Part shown: positions 7,772 through 16,533 of the stretch, one piece after another
How positions within the stretch are numbered: the stretch's first letter is position 1
Layout of the letters: every line of letters begins with the position of its first letter
Source of the DNA: Oscillospiraceae bacterium
GTDB lineage: Bacteria; Bacillota; Clostridia; Oscillospirales; Oscillospiraceae
Length of the DNA stretch: 37,024 nucleotides
Assembly: GCA_017549125.1 (NCBI GenBank)
Contig: JAFYVL010000025.1
Location: 1-37,024 of the forward strand
Direction of reading: 5' to 3'
The notes under the pieces: generated by a model
What the model saw: only the letters and a program-made list of their open reading frames with translations
Databases searched by the model: none
Told to the model about the DNA's origin: nothing
Program-made: the position numbers and the translations under genes

Positions 7772-10700
7772 TTATTCTGCATCGAGGGCATCCTCGGTCA
7801 AATTACTCTTTTTCAAACGCTCCGGAATGGTCTTTACAATGTCTGCAGCAAACTTGACCAGCTTTGTACCAACCTTTTGGGCAGGCACTTCGTTCAGCAG
7901 CTGGATGTTCATAATATGACCATCTACCGTAGTCCAGGAGAACACATCGAATACACCGATGGTTTCCGGAGCCTGATCCCGGTTGTCAGTAATGCCGGAA
8001 CGGTTCAATTCATCCAGGATCATGGTCACACGGATATAGCCGTTATCCAGCTTTTCACAGGTGATGCCGGTTTGGTAAGTCCATACCAAACCATTGGCAT
8101 CAAAGGTGAAATCGCCATAGTACTTAGACCAGTTGGGATCACGGAGGATCACGTGCATTTCACCGGCAGATGCCAGCTTATAATCAAACACGACTGCCTT
8201 ATAAGCACTGGGTGTGACCTCCACAAAGCATTCATTTCCTGCGGTAAAGTACAGTTCGGGCAACTGTTCTTCAGGTGTTTTTTTGGTATACTGAACATTG
8301 TCAATATAGCCGCTGGCGGTGGTAAATCCACCAAAAATATCCAGAACACCAACCGTTGCAGGTGCCATATCCAGATTATCCGCACAACCGGTACGGTTCA
8401 ATTCATCCAGCTTCAGTGTCACACGGATATAACCGTCAGACAGCTTCTGGCACGTGATACCGGTCTGGGCCGCCCAGACAAGACCATCGGCATTAAAAGT
8501 GAAATCACCGTAGTACTTTGTCCACTCCGGGTTTCTCAGAATCACGCTCATGTCACCGGCAGAAGTCAGCTTGTACTCGAAGCTGATGGTATCGTAGGCA
8601 GCCCCATCAAAGGTGATGGTGGTGCCGGTACCGGCAGTAAAGGCAGTGCCACGGAACTGAGGCTCTGTAGGCTCAGAGGGTTCGGTGGGCTCAGAAGGCT
8701 CTACGGGCACATCCGGTGTCTCGGGCTTTTCGGTGAGCAACTGGATGTTGGTCAGATGACCGTTGACAGTTGTCCAGCTAAATACATCGATCACACCGAT
8801 GGTATCGGGTGCTTGATCCCGGTTATCTGCAATGCCGGAGCGATTCAGTTCATCCAGGATCATGGTCACACGGATGTAGCCGTTGTCCAACTTCTGGCAT
8901 GTGATACCGGTCTGGTAGGAATAAACCAGGCCATTGGTATCGAAGGTGAAATCTCCGAAGTACTTAGACCAGTTGGGATCACGGAGGATCAAGTGCATCT
9001 CACCGTTGCGCTCCAGCTGATAGTCAAATACGATTGCCTCGTAATCAGCAGGGGTGACCTCGATAAAGCTTTCTGTACCAGCCACGAAGTTCAGCTCCAG
9101 CACAGGGTCAGCAGGTTCGCTGGGTGTGGTAGGCTCTGTTTCGGGTTCAGAAGGCTCGGTAGGCTCAGAAGGTTCTACAGGCACATCCGGCGTCTCGGGC
9201 TTTTCGGTGAACAGCTGGATATTGGTCAGATGACCGTTGACAGTTGTCCAGCTAAATACATCGATCACACCGATGGTTTCCGGTGCTTGGTCACGGTTAT
9301 CGGCAATGCCGGAACGGTTCAATTCATCCATGATCATAGTCACACGGATATAGCCATTGTCCAGTTTTTCACAGGTGATACCCGTCTGAGCGGAATAGAC
9401 CAGACCATTGGTATCGAAGGTGAAATCACCGAAGTACTTAGACCAGTTGGGATCACGGAGGATCAGATGCATCTCACCGCTGCGCTCCAGCTGATAGTCA
9501 AATACGATAGCCTCATAATCATCCGCAGGAACCTCGATAAAGCTTTCCGTTCCTGCCACAAAGTTCAGTTCCAGAACAGGATCGGTGGGCTCAGAGGGAT
9601 CGGTGGGCTCGGTAGGCTCAGAAGGCTCTACAGGCACATCGGGCTCACTGGTCAGAAGCTGAATATTCTGCACCGTACCATTGGCAGTGGTCCAATTAAA
9701 GATATCGAACACACCGATGGTTTCGGGGGCTTGATCCCGGTTATCTGCCAAACCGGAACGGTTCAGCGCATCCAGAATCATAGTAACCTTCACAAAGCCG
9801 TTATCCTGCTTCTCGCAGGTGATGCCAGTCTGAGCGGAATAAACCAAGCCCTCTGCATTGAAGGCGAAGTCGCCATAATACTTTGCCCACTGGGGATCAC
9901 GGAGGATCAAGTACATCTCACCCTCAGTTTCCAGCTTATACTCAAAGGTAATCGCCTCATAGTCGCCAGCCTGCAGTTCCAGATAGCCGCCCTGGCCTGC
10001 TGCGAAGTCCAGCACATCTACCGGTTTGGGCAAGTCGGGCTCAACGGGTTCATTGGGCTTGCCGTCATCCAAAACGGTTACGATATTGTCCACATAGCCA
10101 TTGGCGGTGGTCCAACTGAAGATATCGAACACACCGATGGTTTTGGGGGCTTGATCACGGTTATCCGCAGTGCCGGAACGATTCAATTCATCCAGCATCA
10201 TGGTGACATGAATATAGCCGTCGTCCAACTTCTGGCAAGTGATACCGGTCTGAGCGGAATAGACCAGACCATTGGCATCAAAGGCAAAGTCGCCATAGTA
10301 CTTTGCCCACTGGGGATCACGGAGGATCAGATACATCTGTCCCTCAGTTACCAACTTGTAGTCAAAGCTGATGCTCTCATAATCACCGGCTTCAATGGCG
10401 ATGGAGGTATTCTCCCCTGCCATAAACGCCTGACCACGAGGGCCTTCCGGCAGTACATTGGCAGACAGCTTCAGATTATCCAGCCAGAAGCGGTTGTTCT
10501 TAGCAGGCTTGAAGCTATCATCAAAGTTGAAGCAGAACATAATACCGGTGACCTGCTTCAGATTTGCGTCAGCAAAGTCTTTCATACGCAGCTGAATGGT
10601 CTGCCATGCATCGCCTACAAAATCCTTACCCACAATGCTGACCTGCTGCACACCGTTGCGATCCAGGTAATACAGCTTTGCGCCCAACCACTTATGGGCA

Positions 10701-12892
10701 TCCAGGGACTTCACATCCACGGACAGGGTGTTATATGCGCTCAGATCCACAGGTGTGACAAATCTCACACCCACCTCAGGCCAACCAACAGGATGCTGTG
10801 CCCATGCATAGATGGCATCGGCGCTACCATTGGTCTGGCCGGTAGTCACCTCTGCGCCGGAGCGGCCGGTAAAGCCGTTGGCGGTAAAGATGCCGGAAGC
10901 GAACACATCGTTGGGATTTAAGTCGGTCTTGTATTCCTCGTTGGGATAATGCATCAACCCATCCACATACACGGTGTAACCGGCAGGAATCAAGATGCTG
11001 ATACGGATGATATTGCTGCTGTTACCCTCCAGATAACCACGGAACAGGCCGGTAGGAATGGTACCTAAGTACCAACCGTTACCTACAGAGGTAAAGATGA
11101 AATCAACATCATTACAGTATTTCCAGTTCTTGTTGTACAACCGCATGGATGCACTGGGTGTCTGCTTGCCGAAATAGAAGTAAGCCTTGACAACACCCTT
11201 GGTCATGTTGGGCAGAGCCTTCATAGTGCCCTCTGCCACAGCAGCTTCCGTAGACCAGGTTGCAATACCGGTCTCGTTATGGGGTGCGGAGATCTCCATG
11301 GAGCGCACACTGCCGTCCGCCTTCTTGTGATCCATATCGAACTTAATACCCAAGGACTTACACATACCGGAGTCAGTGGGCAGGTTGATCCAGTCCTTAT
11401 CTGCGGACTCATGGGTCTTTACGGCATCCTTGTAATCAAAGATCGCTGTGTCGATCCAAACCTTGGAGGATTTGGTGATACCGGAGAAGGTAAAGCGAAT
11501 ACGAATAATGTCGTTATTACGCTCGGTGTTGAAATCGAAGTCGTACACATCCAATGTACCTTGATACCAACCATCGCCCACAGGGGTCATGGTCATGGGC
11601 AGCACATTGGAGAATTTCCAATCGTTATTGTGTTTCTTAACCAAGTCCACATTCACTTCAGGGTTGGCATTTTCAAACTTGAAGTATGCCGTCAGCGTAC
11701 CACCTGTCATATCCGGCAGTTCCGGCAGATAAGTCGTACCCTGCATCAGTTCGGGACTCAAAACCACGAAGGGACTGGTTACGCCCTTGTCGGTTTCAAA
11801 GGTGGCATGTAAGGAACAGGTGCTGTCATCGCCCATCATCTCGTCATAGACATACATGGTATATGCGCCCTGCCAGCCGGTGTCCTGTGCCATGTTCTCC
11901 CAGCCCTGCTCCAAGGTTTCGTTGGACTTTTCATAGGTGTTGTCGATCTCCGGGTACATGGAGGAAGGTACAACGTCCAGGTTGTCCAAATAGAAATCAA
12001 ACTTATAAGCAGTGGTCAGGCTATAGCCGCAATAGCGGAACTTCAAAGACAGAGATTCGGTGCTGTACTGGTCGGTGACCAGCTTGTGGGTGGTACCCAT
12101 CTTCCGCAGAGGGAAGAACAGCTGTGTCCACTCACCTGCTTTTGCATACTGTCTGCGGTAGCCATCCTCCAGCGTCCAGTCCAGCATCACAGGGAAGGTG
12201 GAATCGTTTACGATCAGCTGGAACTCAATATCCTGATCCATGGGGTTATAGACCCAGAAGGTCACGATGGAATCATTCCAGATCTGATCTGTAAAATGCT
12301 TCTGTGCAGCTGCATCAGACAGGATCATGAAGGTATTGCCCCACTCATGGGCATCTACCGAGTCGAACATCACATGCAAGGATGTGGCAGAATTGTCACC
12401 TTGGATGTACTGCTTGTCAATATTCACGGCCTTACTGATACCGGTATCCGCATAACCCAGAACACCTGTGGACTTATACAAATCATCCAAAGGATCTGCA
12501 CGGACGGTCGTACCGATAGAAACGGTCTTGGAGTTGGTCTCGCTGCCTCTCTTGGCATGGATGGTTACCAGGGTGTTGGCAAAGGTAACCGGGGTATAGT
12601 ATAGGTCATTTACCTCCAGTTCGTATTCCTGGAAGGAAAATGCACCGGTAGTGGCATCCTGTGTGACTTCCACATAGGATGCTGTAGCGGAATACGTTAC
12701 CCCATCCTCCATCAAAATGATCTCACGAAGATCAAATTCTTCATTGAGGTATGCCTTAGGCAAAACTTTGATGGTTTTTACCACGAGAGGATCGCCAGTT
12801 GTGACACTTTTTTCCTCGCCGCAGCCTGTGAAGGCTAAAAGCAGGATCAGTGCCAGAACAATCAGAATATTTCTTCTGGTTGTCTTTCTCAT
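7772..12892 (-). CDS. Giant surface lipoprotein with six tandem ~120-residue modules (candidate glycan-binding protein)
   Basis: This is a 1,706-residue protein. Its signal peptide ends LAFTGCG, a clear lipobox with C24 as the lipidated residue. Residues about 30-800 contain several beta-rich jelly-roll-like modules, with phrases such as KFDFYLDNLDVVP and RFWLDNLKLSANV at module ends, typical of carbohydrate-binding sandwich folds. Residues about 818-1663 are six tandem copies of one module, some separated by Pro/Glu/Thr/Ser linkers. The C-terminus is a short charged helix. I see no catalytic motif. The gene starts 26 bases after the second permease gene and is followed by a terminator, so it belongs to the transporter operon. 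A surface role capturing glycan for the transporter and enzymes, analogous to Bacteroidetes surface glycan-binding proteins, is inference from its lipid anchor, modules and position. Confidence 0.82.
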   Translation of the reverse strand: MRKTTRRNILIVLALILLLAFTGCGEEKSVTTGDPLVVKTIKVLPKAYLNEEFDLREIILMEDGVTYSATASYVEVTQDATTGAFSFQEYELEVNDLYYTPVTFANTLVTIHAKRGSETNSKTVSIGTTVRADPLDDLYKSTGVLGYADTGISKAVNIDKQYIQGDNSATSLHVMFDSVDAHEWGNTFMILSDAAAQKHFTDQIWNDSIVTFWVYNPMDQDIEFQLIVNDSTFPVMLDWTLEDGYRRQYAKAGEWTQLFFPLRKMGTTHKLVTDQYSTESLSLKFRYCGYSLTTAYKFDFYLDNLDVVPSSMYPEIDNTYEKSNETLEQGWENMAQDTGWQGAYTMYVYDEMMGDDSTCSLHATFETDKGVTSPFVVLSPELMQGTTYLPELPDMTGGTLTAYFKFENANPEVNVDLVKKHNNDWKFSNVLPMTMTPVGDGWYQGTLDVYDFDFNTERNNDIIRIRFTFSGITKSSKVWIDTAIFDYKDAVKTHESADKDWINLPTDSGMCKSLGIKFDMDHKKADGSVRSMEISAPHNETGIATWSTEAAVAEGTMKALPNMTKGVVKAYFYFGKQTPSASMRLYNKNWKYCNDVDFIFTSVGNGWYLGTIPTGLFRGYLEGNSSNIIRISILIPAGYTVYVDGLMHYPNEEYKTDLNPNDVFASGIFTANGFTGRSGAEVTTGQTNGSADAIYAWAQHPVGWPEVGVRFVTPVDLSAYNTLSVDVKSLDAHKWLGAKLYYLDRNGVQQVSIVGKDFVGDAWQTIQLRMKDFADANLKQVTGIMFCFNFDDSFKPAKNNRFWLDNLKLSANVLPEGPRGQAFMAGENTSIAIEAGDYESISFDYKLVTEGQMYLILRDPQWAKYYGDFAFDANGLVYSAQTGITCQKLDDGYIHVTMMLDELNRSGTADNRDQAPKTIGVFDIFSWTTANGYVDNIVTVLDDGKPNEPVEPDLPKPVDVLDFAAGQGGYLELQAGDYEAITFEYKLETEGEMYLILRDPQWAKYYGDFAFNAEGLVYSAQTGITCEKQDNGFVKVTMILDALNRSGLADNRDQAPETIGVFDIFNWTTANGTVQNIQLLTSEPDVPVEPSEPTEPTDPSEPTDPVLELNFVAGTESFIEVPADDYEAIVFDYQLERSGEMHLILRDPNWSKYFGDFTFDTNGLVYSAQTGITCEKLDNGYIRVTMIMDELNRSGIADNRDQAPETIGVIDVFSWTTVNGHLTNIQLFTEKPETPDVPVEPSEPTEPSEPETEPTTPSEPADPVLELNFVAGTESFIEVTPADYEAIVFDYQLERNGEMHLILRDPNWSKYFGDFTFDTNGLVYSYQTGITCQKLDNGYIRVTMILDELNRSGIADNRDQAPDTIGVIDVFSWTTVNGHLTNIQLLTEKPETPDVPVEPSEPTEPSEPTEPQFRGTAFTAGTGTTITFDGAAYDTISFEYKLTSAGDMSVILRNPEWTKYYGDFTFNADGLVWAAQTGITCQKLSDGYIRVTLKLDELNRTGCADNLDMAPATVGVLDIFGGFTTASGYIDNVQYTKKTPEEQLPELYFTAGNECFVEVTPSAYKAVVFDYKLASAGEMHVILRDPNWSKYYGDFTFDANGLVWTYQTGITCEKLDNGYIRVTMILDELNRSGITDNRDQAPETIGVFDVFSWTTVDGHIMNIQLLNEVPAQKVGTKLVKFAADIVKTIPERLKKSNLTEDALDAE
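7905..10443 (-). repeat. Six tandem copies of a ~120-residue module within the lipoprotein gene
   Basis: Each copy carries the same landmarks in order: FDYKL or FEYKL, LILRDPxWxKYYGDF, GLVYSAQTGITC, LDNGYIRVTMILDELNRSG, ADNRDQAPETIGV and DxFSWTTxNG. Copies begin roughly every 390-480 bases, with the FDYKL codons near 10,360, 9,940, 9,495, 9,020, 8,575 and 8,180. Copies three and four are the most alike in DNA, including their linkers, while copy five is the most diverged (GGFTTASGY). The differences are mostly synonymous or conservative, which points to expansion by duplication under selection on the protein. Related modules occur in the secreted GH123-like protein at the left edge. Confidence 0.9.
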
Positions 12893-12918
12893 AGCTTTTT
12901 ATCCTCCTTACACCGACA

Positions 12919-13806
12919 TTAGCCCTTCAAGCCGCCGGTGGTCATGTTTTTCATAATAGTCTCCTGGAATGCCACAAAAATTGCCAATGTGGGGATCATG
13001 GAAACCACGATCACCGCAAAGTACAAAGGCATACCAAAGAACCTTGCTTGGTTTTGCAGCGCATAGATCATGTAACCCAAAGAAGGCCACTCATCCATGT
13101 ACATAACAGTGTCCATATATTCGCCCCAGGCAGAGATGAAGTTCACCACGAACAGAGCGGACATAATAGGCTTGATCATGGGAAGCATGATCCGCCAGAA
13201 CACCTGAAAATGGGATGCGCCATCCATAAAGGCAGCTTCTGCATAGCTCCAGCTCAGACTCTTCCAACCGGAATACTGCATCAAAAAGCCGAAGCCAATA
13301 CCGCTACACCAGGAGGTCCAAATGAGCCAGGGCTTATTCGCCATCTGCAGTTCATTATGGATCAGATTGTAGGATGTTGCGGTAGCGCCCAGCACAGGAA
13401 TGATCATGATGGTCACCACAAAGGCATATACCCAGTTCAGCCATCTATGATGGTCTGCGTATTTACAGACCACATAGGATGTACAAGCACTGAAGAAAAT
13501 ACCCAGGGACACCGTACCCACGCTGCGCCAAACGGTATTGAAGATAGCAAAGGGGATCGAAACGGTCATGGACTGTTCATCAAAAATATTGACATAGTTA
13601 CTCCATTCCATTTCAGAAAATGCCGGGAACTTAAACGCATCTTCGTTATAGGATCTGGCATCCTTTAAGGAGTTATATGCTGTCCAGATCATGGGCATGA
13701 TCAAGGTCAATGCATAAGCCAGGAACACCACGAAGAACGAGTACAGAATAATCTTTTCTGTCCGTGTGCGAAGATTCACACCGGAGGGTTTAGATCTTAA
13801 ACTCAT
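12919..13806 (-). CDS. CUT1 ABC sugar transporter permease, MalG-like
   Basis: This inner-membrane permease has 295 residues from the ATG at 13806, chosen because GGAGGGGG lies just upstream; an in-frame ATG at 13848 would overlap the preceding gene. About six membrane segments are visible, beginning with ILYSFFVVFLAYALTLIMP. The cytoplasmic EAA loop (AEAAFMDGASHFQVFWRIML, roughly residues 188-208) is the contact site for the ATPase and defines the binding-protein-dependent sugar permease family. The C-terminus has the MalG-like FVAFQETIMKNMTTGGLKG, where the family usually ends FQRYFVxGLTxGAVKG. It follows its partner permease gene by 16 bases. It should import oligosaccharide delivered by the solute-binding lipoprotein encoded two genes upstream. 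No ATPase gene is present, so a shared MsmK/MsmX-type ATPase from elsewhere is expected. Confidence 0.92.
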   Translation of the reverse strand: MSLRSKPSGVNLRTRTEKIILYSFFVVFLAYALTLIMPMIWTAYNSLKDARSYNEDAFKFPAFSEMEWSNYVNIFDEQSMTVSIPFAIFNTVWRSVGTVSLGIFFSACTSYVVCKYADHHRWLNWVYAFVVTIMIIPVLGATATSYNLIHNELQMANKPWLIWTSWCSGIGFGFLMQYSGWKSLSWSYAEAAFMDGASHFQVFWRIMLPMIKPIMSALFVVNFISAWGEYMDTVMYMDEWPSLGYMIYALQNQARFFGMPLYFAVIVVSMIPTLAIFVAFQETIMKNMTTGGLKG

Positions 13807-13822
13807 TTTCTTCTCCCCCTCC

Positions 13823-14782
13823 TTAATACTCGATGTTCTTGCTGACACGGTCGCACAGCTTCTTCACACCAAAGACCAGAGGTACATTGACCAAGGTGAA
13901 GATCAGACCTACAGCAGCAGGATAGCAGAAGGTATCTTCCACACGGATGGTGTAGTTGGCATTCAAGGTATATCTTAGGATGTAGTAGCCAACATTGTAG
14001 CAAGCCGTATTCTCGGGACACAGCAGCAACACCAAGCTGGCATTGCTGAAAATACCGACCATGGAGAAAACGATCATGGTGGTCACGGTGGGCCAGATGA
14101 GGGGCAGGATGATGCTGAAGAATTCCCGGAAGAAGCCTACACCGTCAATACGGGCAGACTCAAAGATCTCCTGGGGTACGCGGTTCATAGCACCGGTGAA
14201 CATGATCATATTCACGCCCACACCCGTCCACAGAACGAAAATCACCACCATGAGCATACTGGTATCCGGCGCATTCAGGAAGCCGGCAAAGCGGGTCATA
14301 TCATCAATGGGAATATGTAATGCATCCAGCAGCTTCTCAATGGGGCCACCGGTCATGAGCAGACTCTTGAAGATCTGAGACATGACGGTAGTACCCAGGA
14401 TCGCAGGCAGATAAAACAGCACACGGAATGCCTTATAGCCCGGGATCTTTTTAAACAGAATATAAGAGATAAACAATACGATGGGCAAACTGATCACTGT
14501 GCTGACCACAAAGAGGATCAAGCTGTTATCGATCATTTTCCACATCTGGGGACCTGTTACATCGCTGGCCAATTCATCGAAGAATCGCTCAAAGTTATAC
14601 AGGGTAAAGCCTTCAATGGAAGGCACTTCAAAGGCGATGGTAATGGAACGGAAGTTGGGCCAAAGCCAAAACACCAGAAAATTCACGAAAGGAATTGCCA
14701 GCATGGCCAGAATAAACCAGGTTTCTTTCCGATGGGCTTTGGAACTGTATCCCTTTTTCAAGGCATTACGAGGTTTTGCCAT
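13823..14782 (-). CDS. CUT1 ABC sugar transporter permease, MalF/UgpA-like
   Basis: This 319-residue membrane protein starts MAKPRNALKKG after a strong AGGAGG site. A positively charged N-terminus leads into the first segment (WFILAMLAIPFVNFLVFWLW), followed by about five more. The EAA loop reads ESARIDGVGFFREFFSIILP at roughly residues 209-228, as expected for the MalF/UgpA type of carbohydrate permease. It lies 20 bases after the solute-binding protein gene and 16 bases before its MalG-like partner, the standard binding protein-permease-permease order. It forms half of the membrane channel for the imported glycan fragments. Confidence 0.92.
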   Translation of the reverse strand: MAKPRNALKKGYSSKAHRKETWFILAMLAIPFVNFLVFWLWPNFRSITIAFEVPSIEGFTLYNFERFFDELASDVTGPQMWKMIDNSLILFVVSTVISLPIVLFISYILFKKIPGYKAFRVLFYLPAILGTTVMSQIFKSLLMTGGPIEKLLDALHIPIDDMTRFAGFLNAPDTSMLMVVIFVLWTGVGVNMIMFTGAMNRVPQEIFESARIDGVGFFREFFSIILPLIWPTVTTMIVFSMVGIFSNASLVLLLCPENTACYNVGYYILRYTLNANYTIRVEDTFCYPAAVGLIFTLVNVPLVFGVKKLCDRVSKNIEY

Positions 14783-14802
14783 CTTACAAGCCTCCTAGCT
14801 GA

Positions 14803-16473
14803 TTACTTAATATAAGCGACCCAAGTGCTCCAGTTCTTCTTAGCGTAGTCCAGCTCGATCTCGTACAGGTAATCGGGAGTCATCACACCGGTGGAATCCA
14901 TGATCATGTTCTTAAATGTCATGGGATAAGAAGTAGTGGGGTGATTGAAGCAGAGCATGTTAGAGTTGGAACGCAGGATGGACAAGCTGTTATCCATGGA
15001 GATATACAGACCCTCGCCCAGGTCGATGTTGGCCATAACGGACTTCATGTAGGGAGTCTCCTTCTCGAAGCTGTAGTCAGCACACTCATAGCAGTTGACC
15101 TTGTAGCCTTCGTTACGGATGATGCGCTGTGCATCCTCAGAGCACATAAAGCGAGCAAACAGAACAGCCACATCACGGCCATTTGCGTAGGCAGGAATTG
15201 CCATGCCGGTACGAACCTTTGCCTCACCGCCGCCGTAGATGTTACGAGCCTCACGGATACGAGCAGTCTCTGCTGCATCCAGTCCGGAAATAGCAGCCAT
15301 GATCTCAGCATCGGTCTTGTTCTCATCGATCATCTTAACAGCATTGCTCAGCTCTGCGTCGGTAATACCGCACTCCTCACCGATTACAGACAGAATGGGA
15401 GTGTTCAGCATCACGCACTGTGCAGCTTCCTGATAATACTGATCCTTCATCTGGTACAACAGCCAGTCGCCAACGATCATGAAGCCAGCCTTGCCGGTCA
15501 GCAGCTGGTGCTGTGCAGCCATGTGATCCATAGAAGCAGAGCCGTTGGTAGAGAACGCAGGCTTCATAATGGGAGCCATAGCCTTGAATGCTTCCAGGAT
15601 GCCCTGGTCCTCATAGATCTTCCAGCCGTCGCTCTTGATTTCTTCCAAGGTAGCATCGGTGGAGGGCTTGGTTTCCACAAAGTTCAGGAAATCCTGATAA
15701 CCGGTGTACTGGGCAAACAGTTCATAGAACAGGTATGCCAGGTAGCCGGAGCAGTTGCCGCCTGCCCATGCGTATGCATAGACACCGGTCTTCTTGGAGG
15801 TCTCCGCGATCTTCTCGCTCATGGCGATCAGTTCATTGGTGGTACGGGGCAGGTTGTCCACACCGTAGCCGTACTGCTCGGTAACAGAGGGGTTCACAAT
15901 GATACCAACAGACCACAGATCCATGCCGGTGGGCAGCACGTACACGCCGCCGTGGAAACGCTCGTCCTTACCGTTGTAGTAAACATAGTCCTTGTTCATC
16001 ATGTAGCGGTCAGCCACAGTCTTGGTCTCTTCCTGCTTGTTCAAACCGATGGCAGGCTTGTTCCAAACATAGTCGGTCATATCCAGCAGAACTGCGCCTT
16101 CGCCACGCATGGTCTTATCGGAAGCTTCCAGCAAGGTTTCCAGATTGGATGCGTCCAGATACAGGTCCACATCGTTTCTCTCAGCGCCCTTACCGATTTC
16201 CAGGGCAGCATTGTTTTCGTTGGCCATGGAGATCTTCAGTTCTACCTTGTAGCCTTCCTCGGCATACATCTTGTTGAACTCGTCAGCCAGGGTCTCCAGC
16301 CACTCGTGGCCGTAGCCTACGGAGTTGTAAGCAACCACTGCAGTGTTGACCTGCTTCACAGAGCCGTCCTCGTTGTACTCGACCTTGATCTTATCGCCGC
16401 CGCAGCCGGCAAATACGCTCATAACCATCAGAGCAGCCAGCGTAAAGGACAGGATCTTCTTCATGATTTTCAT
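14803..16473 (-). CDS. Extracellular solute-binding lipoprotein of a CUT1 sugar transporter
   Basis: This protein has 556 residues from the ATG at 16473. That start follows GGAGGAAAC and leads straight into a signal peptide ending MSVFAGCGG with C24 as the lipidated residue; an in-frame ATG at 16530 would only add untranslated leader. The body has the family-1 solute-binding pattern, including EWLETLADEFNKMY, ALEIGKGAERNDVDLYLDAS and GKAGFMIVGDWLLYQM. Its length is above the usual ~430-450 residues, as in binding proteins for larger oligosaccharides. It sits 60 bases after the GH123-like lipoprotein gene and 20 before the first permease gene. It captures glycan fragments outside the membrane and passes them to the two permeases. 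Confidence 0.92.
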   Translation of the reverse strand: MKIMKKILSFTLAALMVMSVFAGCGGDKIKVEYNEDGSVKQVNTAVVAYNSVGYGHEWLETLADEFNKMYAEEGYKVELKISMANENNAALEIGKGAERNDVDLYLDASNLETLLEASDKTMRGEGAVLLDMTDYVWNKPAIGLNKQEETKTVADRYMMNKDYVYYNGKDERFHGGVYVLPTGMDLWSVGIIVNPSVTEQYGYGVDNLPRTTNELIAMSEKIAETSKKTGVYAYAWAGGNCSGYLAYLFYELFAQYTGYQDFLNFVETKPSTDATLEEIKSDGWKIYEDQGILEAFKAMAPIMKPAFSTNGSASMDHMAAQHQLLTGKAGFMIVGDWLLYQMKDQYYQEAAQCVMLNTPILSVIGEECGITDAELSNAVKMIDENKTDAEIMAAISGLDAAETARIREARNIYGGGEAKVRTGMAIPAYANGRDVAVLFARFMCSEDAQRIIRNEGYKVNCYECADYSFEKETPYMKSVMANIDLGEGLYISMDNSLSILRSNSNMLCFNHPTTSYPMTFKNMIMDSTGVMTPDYLYEIELDYAKKNWSTWVAYIK

Positions 16474-16533
16474 AATGTTTCCTCCATTTTTATATGTTGT
16501 GGTTGGGACAGATGAACCGAACCCTACCATTTC

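Noticed and set aside
7905-10443. CRISPR-like regular repeats
   Set aside because: The repeat units are about 390-480 bases, lie within one open reading frame and encode a conserved protein module.
7697-10921. Plus-strand open frame of 1,074 codons opposite the giant lipoprotein gene
   Set aside because: It lies antisense to a convincing gene with a lipobox and repeated conserved modules. Its product is rich in repeated His, Ile and Gly because it mirrors the module repeats, and it has no fitting ribosome binding site.
14941-16515. Plus-strand open frame of 524 codons
   Set aside because: It is antisense to the solute-binding protein gene, which has a lipobox, strong ribosome binding site and operon context.
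16474-16530. Longer start for the solute-binding protein gene at 16530
   Set aside because: It would place 19 non-hydrophobic residues before the signal peptide; the ATG at 16473 has GGAGG at the proper distance.
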